The translations under genes were made by a program, and so were the position numbers. Source: Mycteria americana (taxonomy: Eukaryota; Chordata; Aves; Ciconiiformes; Ciconiidae). Taken from it: a DNA stretch of 64,000 nucleotides. How positions within the stretch are numbered: position 1 is the first letter of the stretch; the number at the start of each line of letters is the position of its first letter. Shown here one piece after another: positions 14,101-27,800 of the stretch. A model generated the notes under the pieces. That model had not been told where the DNA came from and made no database searches. It was given only the letters and a program-made list of their open reading frames with translations. The stretch spans positions 139,279,077 through 139,343,076 of the forward strand of contig NC_134365.1 of NCBI RefSeq assembly GCF_035582795.1, given 5' to 3'.

Positions 14101-14309
14101 AGTACAGGTTCCTTGCATTTCTCTGTGCTCTTCCTGAAGCACCGACAAGCACAAACCTCAAAGCCATGGTAGCAGCATCCCCAGTGAGACTTCACAGAGG
14201 GGAGACGAGGTGATTCTTATCTCCAGGTCGATTTACGTCGGTGCAACTTCCTTGACTTCAGCTGGGGGTACGAGGTTTCGTAGCTGAACATCAGAGCTAG
14301 CTGCAGCGC
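8112..14309. other. Non-coding stretch, no gene recognised
   Basis: Mixed-composition DNA with no convincing open frame. It contains homopolymer runs (A-run near 10,865; C-run near 11,754; T-run near 11,992) and one small hairpin listed separately. The part around 8600-8760 is AT-rich and non-repetitive. No repeat family was recognised. Confidence 0.55.
8912..8939. repeat. Small perfect hairpin, 11-bp arms
   Basis: TATCTGTCTAT at 8912-8922 is exactly inverted at 8929-8939 around a 6-base loop. A competing weaker stem also exists (ACATAGA just upstream pairs with TCTATGT). It is AT-rich and of unknown significance. Confidence 0.6.
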
Positions 14310-14525
14310 AGGTCCCCGTGCAGGTGAGCGTGTGCGTGCCGGTCCCCGCCTGTGCACGCCGCGTCTCAGCTCGCCCCAGCCCACACCGTCCCTGCGCTGC
14401 CACAGCCGCTCCTCCGTGGGCAGCGTGCTCAGCGGCTGCTCCGATACATCCACGCACACGGCAGGCAGCACGGCCGCTGCGGGGCTGACACACGCTGACT
14501 CACGCCTGCTTCTCCCTCGCATCCC
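14310..14525. promoter_or_regulatory. CpG-dense patch (short CpG-island-like)
   Basis: By hand count there are about 25 CpG dinucleotides in roughly 220-240 bases, with GC content in the mid-60% range. This is close to the number expected from base composition, whereas flanking DNA is strongly CpG-depleted. That fits an unmethylated regulatory patch or a GC-biased conversion spot. No TATA box, recognised exon or start site was found. Open frames here are in several phases and are probably a by-product of composition. Confidence 0.45.
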
Positions 14526-17500
14526 TGAGGTGCCTCTTGTTTCCAGGGGGAACGAGCCAAAGAGAAGCCATTAGAAGAGGATAGTGCAGGGGATGCAAGC
14601 CACGGCTGTGGAGAGATTACTATGCTGCAATGTCATTCTCTTTTCCTCCAGATCCCCCTTTTTTTTTTTTTAAATACACACTGGGTTGACAGTGTGAGCA
14701 ATATTTTTCCCCTGATTCCGACAGCTAGCTACCAGCCTTTGCTCTGATCTGAAGCGTGGCCATGTTCGCAATCTTACTGAGGCTGCAAACCAACCTGTGT
14801 TGGTTTATGAGCCCCACTAACAGATACCTGTGCCTTGTGCTTTTTTTTTTTTTAGGAGGCAGGACGATGCTTTGTATCAAAACCTCCCACAGATGTGTGC
14901 ATTTCAGCTTCTGGTGGCGTGGCCATTTGTGCCAAATGACTTTAATTCTTCTAAGAAGTTATAAGCTGCTTGAAATTGAGTTAATTGTAGATCCTTCACT
15001 CTAGTCGTGCTAGAAAACAACTGCTATAAAGAACTGAGCTCATGCTGTGTGCAACCTTTATCTTGAACCATAAGAAACAGGAAACCTATGTGGGTTTTCT
15101 TGCAACAACCCAACATTTATAGTTGCTTTCAGAGCAACAGCTAGTGAGATTATGTAGCCATGCTCCACAGCTCTCAAAGGGGAAAATTTATCAGAGAGGC
15201 TCCTGTCCAGCTTTGGTATGCATTTGAAAGAGAGCCACTTCAATTTGCAAACGGTCCTTTGTTTACCTGCTTTTCTTCCCAGTGGTTTGTCTGTTTTCAT
15301 CTCCACCGGGGTGCTAGGCAAGCCGGGATCAACCCTGTAGTCTTGAAATTTGGAGTCTGCTCCAGGGAGCAGCGGGAAACCTCTTTAGGTGTGCCAGGAA
15401 CCTGCGTTTCCCAGTCCACACATTCATGATTTGCCAGTTCCTTCCTCACTGTTATCCAGTGGGATCCCAGAGAAACAAAATCCACCTTTCCTCCCACTCC
15501 GTGTAGGCCAAAGAAAGGACTAAGGATGGTGAATAGTCCCCTCTTGCCTCTCACTCTCCGCTGCCAACCAGTAGTCCGTATCATAATTGCCGTAATCCCT
15601 CTAAGCTGGGGAAGCTCTGGCTGGGGACGGGCGCTTTCAAAAGGGCCTTTCTTAGTGCATTACATTCTAATTGTCATGCTCGGCTGCTTGCTGAGGGTTA
15701 AAAATGAGTCTTGATAGCAGAGATTACAGTGGCCATGAGGAGATGGTTTGGGGAGTCTACAGTTTTGCTTTCTTCTTTCTTTTTGTAAAAGATGTGGGAA
15801 CAGTACTTATCAGGGGAAGAAAAGTAATGAAGCAGATTGGAACAGCATAAAACATTTTTTACGTGTTGCTATGTATGCTTTCAGCAAAGGCATGTATTTA
15901 GTGTTACCAAATTTTTACTTGAAAAGCAATTGGGGTTCTTGTTGAAAAACAGTTTGGGCTTTGGGGTTTTCTGACAAACATAAGAAAAATATGAAAAGCT
16001 GGGGTTCCTCCTGGAAAACACTATTTTGATGAAAAAGTGATATATTTTGTCAAAAAGGGACTTTCAAATGTTTTCGAATTTAGTATTTGAAACTCTTCCT
16101 CTGGTAGAGGTTTTTTCTTACAGTGCCCAGTCCCACCACTGGGGACAGATTTTCAAATAGGCTCGTCTTCCATTGCCACACCAGAAGCAAGTGCCCATGA
16201 ATGTAACGTAGCTGAGGGCACGGAGGATTTGGCACGTTTTGGCATCTGGCTACAGTCGCTCCACTTGAAAGTGCAGAACACCTGAAAATTTGGCCTCTTC
16301 TCTCAAAGGCTCGTGGCTTTTGGAAAGTAGTTTTACATCAAAGATTCAGCTCCTTTAGCTTCTGAATTGCAAACCTAGAAGCTGAATAGGCAGTAAGCTG
16401 TATGCATGGGCTCACTTGTCTGCCACTTGGTTGTATTTTCTGTAGAATCACTAATTGCGTGCTTCCCAACCAAACCTAGGGATTCATCAGTCTTCAGATA
16501 TCGCAAAGACATCTTTGCTTCCACCATGATAGGTGCTGGAACCGAAGCTGAAAAATGATGAACCCAAAGCAGACATAACAAAAGAGAAGTCTTTTTATCT
16601 TAATTACACTGCTTTTATTTTGCCTTAGAAGTACTGGAGGCAAAAAAAGGCCTAGTACAAGAAGATGTCCAGGTCTGTAAATGATGCTAAGACACAACAT
16701 ACCAGGTCCAGTTTTCCAGAAGGAAAAGTTTGACTGTCTAAATGTTTAATTGTTCAAACAGTGTAGAAATCTGTACAGGCAGAAGGGCCAGCAGGTGCCC
16801 CAAATGTATTCACGTACTGAAGAAAGGCAGGTGGGAGAGGGGGGCATTTGCAGAGGGGTAGCTGACCCCTCTCGGAGGCTGTGCTAGCTGAGGCCCTGCC
16901 ACAGCTCGGGGCAGGACCTAAGGGTGCTAAGTGCCTCTCCACTTTCAGATCTGCACAGGAAGCACACGATGCTCTTTCTTTTCTAATTTCTAAACGCCTT
17001 GTGCAAGCTCTCTGCGTAACAGCCTGCGGCATGCCGCTGAGAGAGACTTCCTGCCCGGTTGCAAGGATGATTTGGACACCGAAGCTCCTTCTGTAGTCTT
17101 TGCTTTTTTTTCCTTTCTTTAGTTTTCGCCACAGTAAAGCCGAGCCACAGAGCCCACACCATAGAGGCAGTCAGGCAGCTTTTTGTCAAATACGTAACAC
17201 AATTTCAAATACATTCACAGGAGGTAAGCAGTAGCTTTAAAAGCACAATTAATAGCAACTGGAGGCAAAAAAAGGACAGAAAGAAGGGAAAAAGTATGGA
17301 AAAGCTGAAGGCCTAATAAATGGTTGTCAGCATAAACAAACTGAAAGTAACCATTGGAATGGAAAGCTGTAAGATGCTCTTCAAAGCTGGGACGAGGTGG
17401 GGATACCAGAGCACCGGCTGGTATGGAAAATGGCTGATGTCTTCCTTGCGGGGCTACGTGGAAACCGCAGTGCCTGGCTGCACTTCCCAGTGATGCTGTT

Positions 17501-18409
17501 GCATCCCAGCTGCCCGGTGGAGTGCACGGCCTTCCATCTGTTTCTGCCAGTGTCCAGGGGAGGCCTGGGCAGCCGGGAACGGCAGTGCATCTTCAACAGG
17601 ACCCCCCGTCTGGCTGCTTGGGAAGTCGGGACTGCAAGGCACAGCGCTGAGCTGAAAGTTCCTTGCTTGTATCAGGCTCTTCCTCAGGCTGCAGGTTGCA
17701 AGACCCTTCCAACATGCTGCCGGGCTTTTCATCTCTGGTTGGAGAGAAAAAAGCGAAATGGCTTTTCAGTCAGCAGGCTCTTGACAAGCCGGGGGCAACA
17801 GGACCCATGAGTGCCAATGGCAATATTTTCCCATGCTTTCTCAGTCTTGTCCTCGGCATTCTCTAAAATATGTGTAGACTGTTGAATTTTATGTGTAGAT
17901 GTTTGGACTGCCAAGTCAGTTTACATTATGAATAATAACTCATCGACATTTCACCAGAAAGAAAAGATTATAATTAAAACAGACTCTAAAAATGATTTAC
18001 ATATTTTGCAATACCACAGGAATGTGGTGGGTTATGATGTCAGGACTGTGAGGATAGGATTATCCCTGTACATGTCAAATCCCAGGTTTCTGCACATTCA
18101 CAGCAAATTAACTGCAAGAACAAAACCAAATGTGTCCACTGCTTAAAACTGAGTTAATTCTGCAGAAAAATCTCATTTTACTGTTTCTCTGTGTGTACTT
18201 TTATTTTATCCCTAGTTAGGCCTTCTTCCCTCTCAGGAAGGATTTCAAAAGTAGTAAAAGCTCTAACAACCCCAAAAACAGAAATGAAAAACAATCTTGT
18301 GACCGATCTCAGTTCCCCATGTGGTCTGAGGGCTTGGTTCAAAACCATTCCAAAGGAGGCACCGGCCCCAGGCGGGGCGCAAGGTGGGGTGACCAGTCGA
18401 GGTGGACCT
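14526..18409. other. Non-coding stretch, no gene recognised
   Basis: Contains T-runs near 14,658 and 14,840, and short open frames with no recognisable product. The 17.4-17.8 kb part is GC-richer, with overlapping open frames on both strands (longest 137 codons). No known repeat family recognised. Confidence 0.55.
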
Positions 18410-18489
18410 GTGGGAGCCAGGACACCAAGGGTTTGCTCCCAGCACCTCCAGTCCATCTGGGAGCAAACCCTCGGTGTCCTGGCTCCCAC
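18410..18489. repeat. Near-perfect foldback: 33-bp arms, 14-base loop
   Basis: The left arm (18410-18442) begins GTGGGAGCCAGGACACC. The right arm (18457-18489) is its reverse complement over all 33 positions except one, and that mismatch would be a G:U pair in RNA. The loop at 18443-18456 is CACCTCCAGTCCAT. Such long, nearly identical arms are unlikely by chance. Candidate explanations are a recent template-switch inversion, a hairpin RNA precursor, or the remnant of a small inverted-repeat element. No target-site duplication is visible at its edges. Confidence 0.85.
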
Positions 18490-21400
18490 TTGCAGTATTT
18501 GGGTGCTTTGGAAGACTGTTCTGGAGGACTAAGGCAATCTGCAAGACTGTTTTTTTGGTTTGTTTTATGTTTTTAAAGGAGGGAAAGCCTGAGAGCCTAA
18601 ACCCTTTTTAAAAATTACCTCTAACTCATGGAGGTGCTTTTCAAATTACCACTTCCCTTTGGTTACCCCAAACAGAGCAAAGAGCCACAGCAACCGAGCT
18701 AACAGAATTAACAAGTGATTGGCATGTTCATAAAGTTGAAGTTATTTGAGCTGCTAATACAAAGCTCAGTCTCAATGAAGCTCTCCATTCCTCTCTTTAT
18801 ACAGCAGGAATAAGTAGCTTTGATTGTAAGAAATAAGCTGTACAAGTGGCAGAATAAATAAAAAGAAGCACTGGTGGTTCAGTGTTGCTTTCAATTAAAT
18901 TCATTGGGAAATTTCAGTTGAATTCATTGGAAGTGAGGTCTTCATGAGATATGCTACGCACTTTTGATAGGTTCTTTTTAAAATAAAAACAACCACGCAT
19001 AATTTTCACATAATCAAATACACACGTGTAGCATACCTGGAGTTTGGCAGGGGTTTTTTTTGTTTTCAGTTGCAAATGCTTTCCATCAGAAAATACCACT
19101 ATGCTCACTCAGAAACTTACATCCACTCTGACAAGACTTTGAGTAGCTTGTCAGGCCCAGCGATTCCTTGTCAAACGAGGGATTGGAACCTACCCACCTG
19201 AGACGGTCAACAGTGCATAGTCGAGATGCCGGAGACCCAGCATGCATCCAGAGCTTGCTCCTAATTGCAGTAAAATTTCAACTCCAAGGGCCGGACACTA
19301 ATTTCTTCTTTCTTCATATGCAATTATTTACTCACAAGAGAACATCTCCAGAAGGAGAAACTGAGAAAGCTGCATGCAATCATTTCAGGTAGAGCATTTA
19401 GGGGTCTAGCAGATTTAGGTTCAGCCCCCTGTGTGAATCGAAGATGGTGCAGGTATCTGAACATCGGTCATCTGCACCCTACAGCAGTGTCATATTAACT
19501 CTAGCTTGCAACATACTCCCAAAATCAGCTTGTGTTCAGCTTCAGGAATTAATTTCCCTGTGGATCCTCTGTGGATTTGGTTTCCACGAGGTTCAGTTCA
19601 CCAGCTGGATCCCAGTCTGCTGGTGGCTCTCAGACTGCTGGTCTGTAGGACTTCCTCCAGAACCAATACCAGCCTCTTTTTCCCCATTCTTTGCAGCCTG
19701 CCCAAAGCAGGCAGGAAAAAAGGACAATTTGTGAAATTCAGGGCACACCAGGTTTTGACTTGTCCTTTTGTCACTGCGGAGTCACAGATGTCACCAACAC
19801 TAGTTGTTCTTCAGGGGAAAGCTTGACTGACGAACAGGACGGTCCTCAGGCCAGAACTCTGAGCTCCACAGGCTGGAGGGAATAGCGGGGTGCAATACAC
19901 CAGTCACCCCCTTCGTCGGTACCCAGTCTCCCACTGCAGTCAGCACCAGGTGCACCGACAAAGGCCTAAAATCTCCATAGTTGGCATTATCATGTCTGTG
20001 GAGCAGCTTTAATTTTTTTTTTTCCCCCTCCTCCAGTTTTTGTTGTTGATGATTTTTCTATTTGGTTCCATTTCCAACTGCAGCCAAGCTCCTCTGAGAT
20101 CTAAAGGAGACAGCAAATTAGAGATACCCAATCTGTTAAACAGAGGGAGTTAAGGCAAGGCAGGTAAGCTCATGCCTGTCTGAGACATCTGCTGCAAAAT
20201 CTTCTTCTGAGGCTTGGGTTAGACGAAGTGGCAGCTTTCTGTAGTTTTACCAACCATCGTATGTTTTCTGTGAAGGATTTCTGCAGTGCCAGGTACAGAG
20301 TATTCTGTACTGAAATACTTCTTCTGATATTGTATTACCAATAGCACCTCTATAACATCAGGGCTCAGAAGCCAAGGTTTCCAGAGGTCACTCTTGAGGC
20401 TAGATCAGTTACTGATGCCCAAACTAAGACCAGAGCTGTGCATTTTTCAGTCTGCTGGCTGAATCACATCACACTTAAAAGACATTTTTCACGTCGCATG
20501 ACTTCTTTTTATTAAAGTGAGATTTTTTTTAAGTTGTGTTTGGTAGAAACCAAATATTTCATTTGTCCTAAAAGGAAATGCTAAATTTTGTTTTCACGAT
20601 TTAAACCCCTTTATTATTAACTATTGCTCCAAATGTTGTTTTGAAAAGCACTGAGTATAACATACTTTTTATTAATATATATTTTCTACCTGAAGAAATC
20701 ACTAGATCTGTTAAATTCTAGGAATAATTTCTGTCTTCCCATAAACCAGAACTTTGAGGAATAACACATCTTTCACCAAAACATCTGAATGTTACCTGGT
20801 TTACAGCAAATGTCTAGTGCTTTTGGTCTGCAAAGCTGTTACTTCTTGGTTTAATCAAAAAGGCCACCCAAAAAAAGGTAACTCTGGACTTTATTCAAGA
20901 CAAAAGCCTTGCGGGCTGGCTATGGTGTTATGATGGGTACACAGTTCTCTTGTTACTAAATACAGAATAATGGAGCTTTAGATAAAAATTGTTCCATGGG
21001 GGACAAAGCAAGAGCGTTGAGTAGTGGATTTATGATTCAGAAAACATTCCATAGCATCAACCAAAAACAACAACAAAAAAGGAAAATGTAAAGATACGGA
21101 ACATCAACCAAATATAGCATCAAGGGCATGCAGCAATTGTTCAGTGCTGACTGGAAAAAAACCAGTAAAATCACTTGGGAAGTTGATGTGTGTTGGACTT
21201 TGCTGCACTCAGGTGCACGGTGGTCAGTGCCCAGCAGGAGCTTCGGTGGAGCTGACACGTGGCCGGTGGTGGACGGTGGTGCGGGTGTCCTGCTGCTGCC
21301 TTGCCCACGATCCTGTGCAGCTGTTCTGGAGAAGGGCAGGCTGCAGAGCCCCGCTCCAGCCAGGATGCCCAGGGCAGCACCCTCCAAACAAGGGAGAAAG

Positions 21401-21779
21401 GTCTCCTGGAACACAGGACCCCCAGGAGAGGGGTGACACCAAGCTTTGCCGAGCGCACAGCTGGAGCTCTGCCTCATCCAGACATCTCAGGGAGCGCAGG
21501 AAGGGCATAACGCAGTGCGGCGGCCAGGCAGGGGTCACGGGCTCGCTCCTTCCCCTGCCATCGGTGGGCGGTAAGCCTGCTGCTGTGCTCGGCACACAGG
21601 CCAGGCACCCAGGGCTGGATTCACCTCTCCCTTGTTCGGCACCAAGCTGAGCTCCAGATCCCCCTCTGCAAGGAGTATCCTTCTCCATCGACTGTACAGG
21701 GGGGCCCTGGTGATTCGCCTCCTAATTGCAACACTTCAGATAAAATTTTGCTGGGATGGCTCTGGACCCAAACATTAAA
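18490..21779. other. Non-coding stretch, no gene recognised
   Basis: AT-rich to about 21.0 kb, then a GC-richer part (21.2-21.65 kb) with moderately frequent CpG and overlapping open frames of up to 168 codons, none recognisable. The AT-rich part around 20.5-20.7 kb has no repeats that I recognise. Confidence 0.55.
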
Positions 21780-21850
21780 TTAATAAGATCTGATAACTCA
21801 GATCTTATTAAATTTAATATCAGATCTTATTGATTTAATAAGATCTGATA
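21780..21850. repeat. Pair of AT-rich perfect hairpins sharing an AAGATCTGA core
   Basis: The first hairpin has 14-bp arms at 21780-21793 and 21798-21811 with a 4-base loop. The second has 14-bp arms at 21818-21831 and 21837-21850 with a 5-base loop. Both arms of both hairpins carry the same AATAAGATCTGA core, so four copies occur in the order forward, reverse, reverse, forward. This suggests duplication or template switching of one small foldback. Confidence 0.8.
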
Positions 21851-24800
21851 CTCAGTCTCCCATTTCTGTGCAGTTTGTTTCAGCTGCAAGTTCTTTATAG
21901 CAGCATCTGTCTTTCATTACATGATTGCATGGTATCTGGGACTGTGGAGCAGTTAGGCATAAAAATACGAATGAGAAATGTATTTAATTTATTTAACTTA
22001 CATGTAACTTCATTGTGCTGAATGATGGTAGGGAAGTATGACCTCCAAATAAATAGTCTGCTATTTATTCATGCTGATTTTTATTCATGTCTGGTGTACT
22101 GTGGTCGTTCCTCTTTGAAGCAAAAACGTATCATTGCCATATGAAAATCCCAATGACCTGAAGAGAGGAATTTACCAATTGCTGTGTTCCTGTGCTGTGT
22201 AGTCTCTCCAAAAGCTTTGCAAACACCTTTCCTTTTGTCTGGGAGGGCATTTCATGTGTTTGTGTTTGAATCGTTGCTAAAAGAAAGATGCATTCTCACT
22301 CTCAGGCTATGGAGCTGGCACACATTTTCTTTGGAAAACATCAGGGCTATCTGAATAAAAGATACTTCAAAATTGCCTTGCTAGTGTGTTCAGCTCCGTA
22401 GGAAAATGAACAATGGCTTTGTTACTAAAAGTGCCATAAATTATATTTTATTTTGCTTACCGCCTAGAGAGTAATTAAAAAGCCATTTAAATGGAAAATA
22501 AATTATGTGGAAAACATAAATTGAATTTTCACGCAACAAGATGGTTCAATAATACAATCATACATAAAGTTCATGGTAGAGAGCTCTGCTTTGTTTCTTT
22601 ACGGGATTTCTGAGGTAAATTGTCCCCCAAACTCTAATGAACTGCATATACATACCCTTTCCCATAAAAAACTCCATTTAATGGTCTGTCAGATATGGCT
22701 ACTCTTGTGTCTGGATGCTCTGCTTATGTAAATATCTTTCTGGTGCTGCTACTAAAAAAACTCAACACAGTTCAGCCCAGATCAGCTCTGAAGGTAGCTA
22801 TGTAAATGAAGCCAGAGATTGCACCTTCTCTTTTGGGTAGGAGGCACATTTCTCATTATCGTTAGTTTTTCAGCCCTCTCCTCAGCTCCACAAAACCAGC
22901 GGTGGTTATTCACAGCAGGACCAGCAGGTCCCTCCCACGCACAACAGGCTGAGGCAGGTAATACCAACTTCGGCAGAAAACGTAGACAGCATTATCACTC
23001 ATAAGCCTGTTTGCCTCACTTAGCTGTTTGGCTAACAGAAAAGAATGTGGCGTGAGCAGAACAAACAGAAATTGGGGTCACAGCATCCTTTGCCCAGAGG
23101 TTAGCATAGCCCTGGGCTGAAGGCAAATCTCTCAATATCAGCCAATCGGGAGATTTTGCAATGAATCAGAAACTTGTGGTTCATTCCTATCCTAGATATG
23201 CCTGCAGGGGAGACAGCACTGTGGGGTGAATGGAGGATTTGCACGTGGACCAGCCGAGCCTCTGTGCTTTTCCTCTATTTCCTCATCTGTAGCAGTGACT
23301 CTGACAGCCATCGGGATCTGTTGGTGAAAAGCTCCGTCAGGGCTGTGCAAGGCTGTGCCACGGACACCGGCTGCGTGCTGCACACCCGCAAGCAGTTCGT
23401 CCTTAGCCAGAGAGCGGGGAGAGAAGCTCATGAATGACTGAAAGCAGGACAGCTCAGCTGGTGAACTGGAGGGACTGGTGCAGTCCCTGGCCGGATACCC
23501 AGTCGACACCAAGGGCCACATCAAAACGCCAAGCTCCCTGGAAGACCTCATGTTTGCTCCTCGGCAGGCAGTGAGAGCATGCCAAGCAGGGGATGTTACC
23601 CCGTGGAGGATGGACAGTGTGCTTGCCCTGCAGGCGGACAGCCCGAAACACCACGGGCAAAGGGATGTAAAGCAGAAAGGCCTGAGGATACCCAAGATGT
23701 AGTCCACCCAGAAAAGCCGAATATGCTGTGGGAGACACCAGCCAAGCCCAACGCTTGGGGAAAAGCTGCAGAAAGTGAATTTGCTGATAAAGTTTTGCCA
23801 GCACTTACTGACACCCACAGAGTACGTAAGTTGTGGGGGCAAGGACGGCGATGTCACCCCTACTAAGGGGTTCTGCCTGGCACCAGTGGATTACATTGCA
23901 GCAGAAGACGCCTGGGTTATCAGTGTACAAACAATTCAAATTCTTCCTCCTTTTGAGCTGGATGTTGGTCCACGATAATGTCATTCCCGTGACAGTGACA
24001 TCGAAGGAAAAGCCACAGACAGCAGGGTGTAAACAAGTGAAATTCAGGACAGACCGTGTTGCGCTCTGTCCTCACTAAGGCATTATGTGAGCTCAGCGTT
24101 ACTGAAGCAGCAACAACACATAGGGGAGAAGGAAGCAACAGTTGCTGTATTTGGAATGTATCAGTCTGTTGATCTTTTTTAGGAGTTTGCATTCATTTGA
24201 TAGACATGGGGCAAAACAGAAGAGGAAGCGTTTGAAGCGTTTGAGCTCAAGGACCGCAGTGCCAGGACGTATGCCCCTCACACAGGGGCTGAGGGAGAAG
24301 CTGGGCAGTCTCAGTGCCTCGCCATCTGCAGCAGAAGAGCCGGGACTGGCCCTCCCAGGAAGAAAAACAGGTCCTCTCGCTAAATAGACCCCAAAGAATA
24401 AAGGAAGTAAAAAAGCAAACGTTTTGCACCAGTCAAAATAGGAGCCATTTCTGCAGAGATGACTGGTGCTAAATATATCTCGGCGCTTGAGGCATCAGCA
24501 GGGCTCTGGCAGGGGCCCTTGGATAAACATTGCACAGCGTTGTGGCCGTGCAGCTCTGCCCTGGGAACCCTTTCGGGTTCCTTTCATAACCAAAGTTTTT
24601 TTCACAGGAAAATAAGAGTGTGGAGGGAACTATGTTCTATAGCAGAGAATGTCCCCGGGTCCCCAGAATCTTTGGAAACAGCAGTAGTGGCAATCTGTGC
24701 ATCACAGCTCTAGCAGAGCCTAGGCATTGACCAGCAATGCCAGAGAGGGCAACTTCAGCCTTAGTCCCTTGTGCACTAAATGTTTTATCTTTGCTTATGA

Positions 24801-27800
24801 GAAGGCACTGTTAAATGAACCTGGCTATAAATCATTTCTTGCCTCTGGTGAACAGAGAGGTGATTTTCAGTTTGAAAGTATGAATTTCTAATCAAAAAGA
24901 AGGCTAGTGGGAAAATGTTGTGCTTCCAGCACACTCTCTGGAGGTTTTGATGAAAGTGCTGGGGAGTAAAATACAGAGTTGGAGATTGTTATGAAGCGCT
25001 GTGACTTAAAAAAACCCCACAAACAAGCAAAATCCTGTCAAAGTCACAGACAAAGCATAGATTGTTGTTACCAGAGCAGAAAAAGATGCTGCATAAAATA
25101 ATTGAGATTGTTAACACGGGGTGGCTGACACAGCGTGTTCCCCAGCTCTTTTCACAACTGAAGGGCATGCTCTTGGAGGTCTGCTAACAGACACCCGGCT
25201 GGTTAATTCTCAGATATTACCAAACAAAAATATGTGATAAAAGTATTCATGGTTTAGGGATGGAAATATTTAAGAGAAGGAGAACCAGTGTTTTCTATTA
25301 GTTTCACAGGAACACTAATGTCAGACAAGTTCATCTGGCAAAAATGCAAGACAGTCAATTAAAGGAACAGTTTTTGGTATCATTGGGAAAAATTGGGATT
25401 CTTTTTAGGGAAAAGTAGGCATAAATAGTTTTAACTTCTTTGGGAGAAAGGGCATTAATCCCCAAGATAGAACTACTAACTTTTATAGTAGTCAGGGTAC
25501 ATCTGAAATAGTAATGCCTGACTTCACAGTTTGGTTGGCAGGGATTTAATATGTGACATAATATTACTATGGATATATCAACACTCATCCTATCGTCCCT
25601 CTGTGACTGTTAAGTGAAGAAGGTATCAAAATAATAATATATCTCATAAAAATAGCATGGAGTCTGTCTCCAATCTGTGTTTATTGCTGTTACTGAACAG
25701 AGCTTCGCTAGTAAAGCATGGATTATCACCTACTGATGTTTGGTTCCCACAGATAAAGATAGTTACGGTACTTTTTTCTAAATGGTAGTTTTGCACAATG
25801 TCCCCACTAGCAAAATGGTACAGTATAAGTTGTATTGCTAATACAGCACGTATGCAAGTATATATGGTGTCCACACGTGATGAGCATTGAAAATACAGGG
25901 TACCAAGGTATCCACAGCTGCAGAGGTGCATTGTATTTGGTCCAAATCCTGCAAAAAGCCTGACTAAACTCTGGAAGCCTGAAATGGGTGAACATGCCTG
26001 CCAGCTGTAAGTAAAACCAAAAAGATGCAGTGATGGCTCTCCTCCAGGCAGGTGAGGGCAAGAGTGGCTCTGAAGTGGAGCGTCTTCATCGTGTGGCATC
26101 GCCAGGTCTCGGGGAGGATCATGTCCCAGCAGCTTGTAGCTGGAAGGTAGACTTGCCCTGCATGGAAGCCCCTGGAAGCACAAGGGAAGTGAAAGAAAAA
26201 GACATTGTATGTGAGTCCAGGAGGGAAAGAGAGCTCAAAATGTTGGAAGGCCCCCCAAAGAGACTTTAATTATTAATATCATCTATGTATCTACTCCTGT
26301 TTTGTTTGTAGGCCTCTGGCGAGTTGAACATATGAAACAATATTTGTTTCCATCATAACCATTGGGCTTGAGTTGTTTGATTTTCCATTAGAACAGCATC
26401 ATGCTAAATGCATTTTATTCAGATTGGACACAGAGGATTCAAATATCCAAAGAATAAAAATAGGCAGGCTTGTAAAATGCACTTCGAGACAATTTCTTCT
26501 TTTGTCTGCTTTCCAAAGGAAATAACACTTATGCAACTACAATGTCTGTGTGTATGGCTCTGTCTGCCTCTCTGCCCATCTGTTTAAGGTCTGAGCCCAT
26601 TCACAGGTGCCAACAAAATTTGAGAGAGGGGCAGAGACATCAGCAAAATATGTTTCATGAAAGCCAGCGGCTAGGAGGAGAAGGCTCTACGTCAGTGGAG
26701 GAGACAGGCTCTAACCGTGGTGTAACAGAGGGAAGGGCTGCAGCCTGAGCTTACAAAGTCAGGCACTACCACACCGGAGTGAATAGGAAGGAGAGGCAGC
26801 TGTGAAAACCCCACTCAAAGCCAATGCTTTAATCAGAGCTTGAACCTCACTAGACGTAAATCAGCCAGAGGACAAAAGGAAACAGATTTTCATGAAACTA
26901 CCTGAATAATACAAGGCTGACATATATTGGGTAACCAAGCACTGGCTACAGCTTGGTTTTTATTCAGTTCAAGATTTTATCCAAGCTGTTTGGTCACAAA
27001 GAGGTTAGGCATTGGCACCACCTATGACATGCTGCGTTCATTTAGGTTATGTAGGAAAGGAACGTGCATGAGATCTTGGTTACAGTAGCTGTTCATGCCT
27101 TTTTCTTCTGTGTTTGTAGCAGGAGGAACCAACTCTCTGGGGACCTAGGCTGACCTCACAAAACTCTTTTCAGTTTTGGATTTCAACCAAAATTCTGGTT
27201 TCCAGCACTGGAGGAACTTGGAAATATTCCCTGCTGGATTTTCTAATAAAGAGAGTAAAAATTACGTTTCCATATTGTTAGCAGGAAGCTGAAAGCACCT
27301 GAGGAGCTGGGGAAGAGCTGAAGGATCACTTTACCACTCTCATCCTTCCTTCAAGCAACAGACAGTTTTCTGTATACAATGCATGCAGGATGGAGAAGGA
27401 CACGGGATAGGATTGAAGTTTAGCACATGCGTAGCTGACGAAAAAATCTGTGAATGAAATGCAGTACTCGGAGTCGAGGGATACCACCAGGTATGTTTGC
27501 TCTGGACTCATCTACACTTTTATCCAGTCAAAAGTTTGAATTCCTTGTGAGAGGGGAGGCTAGGAACTGCTATATTCAGCTCCTGTTTCTGCTTTTATCC
27601 CTCCCATCAAGTCAGGCAAGAACACTGAGGATAGCCTCAACGTACAACTGTGCAGTTGCACAGCTGAAATTGCATTTGTTGCCTTTCCTTAAATAAGACT
27701 TGCCTTTCAGATGTTTAAACATACCTGGGCCTGCTCATGACTGTATAAGCTAGGGCTAAGGCAGGTAACCATGTTGTATTTTACATCTCTTTTTCTAAGA

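Noticed and set aside
23192-23857. Minus-strand frame of 221 codons
   Set aside because: No recognisable domain, overlapped by plus-strand frames, and no visible splice or promoter context.
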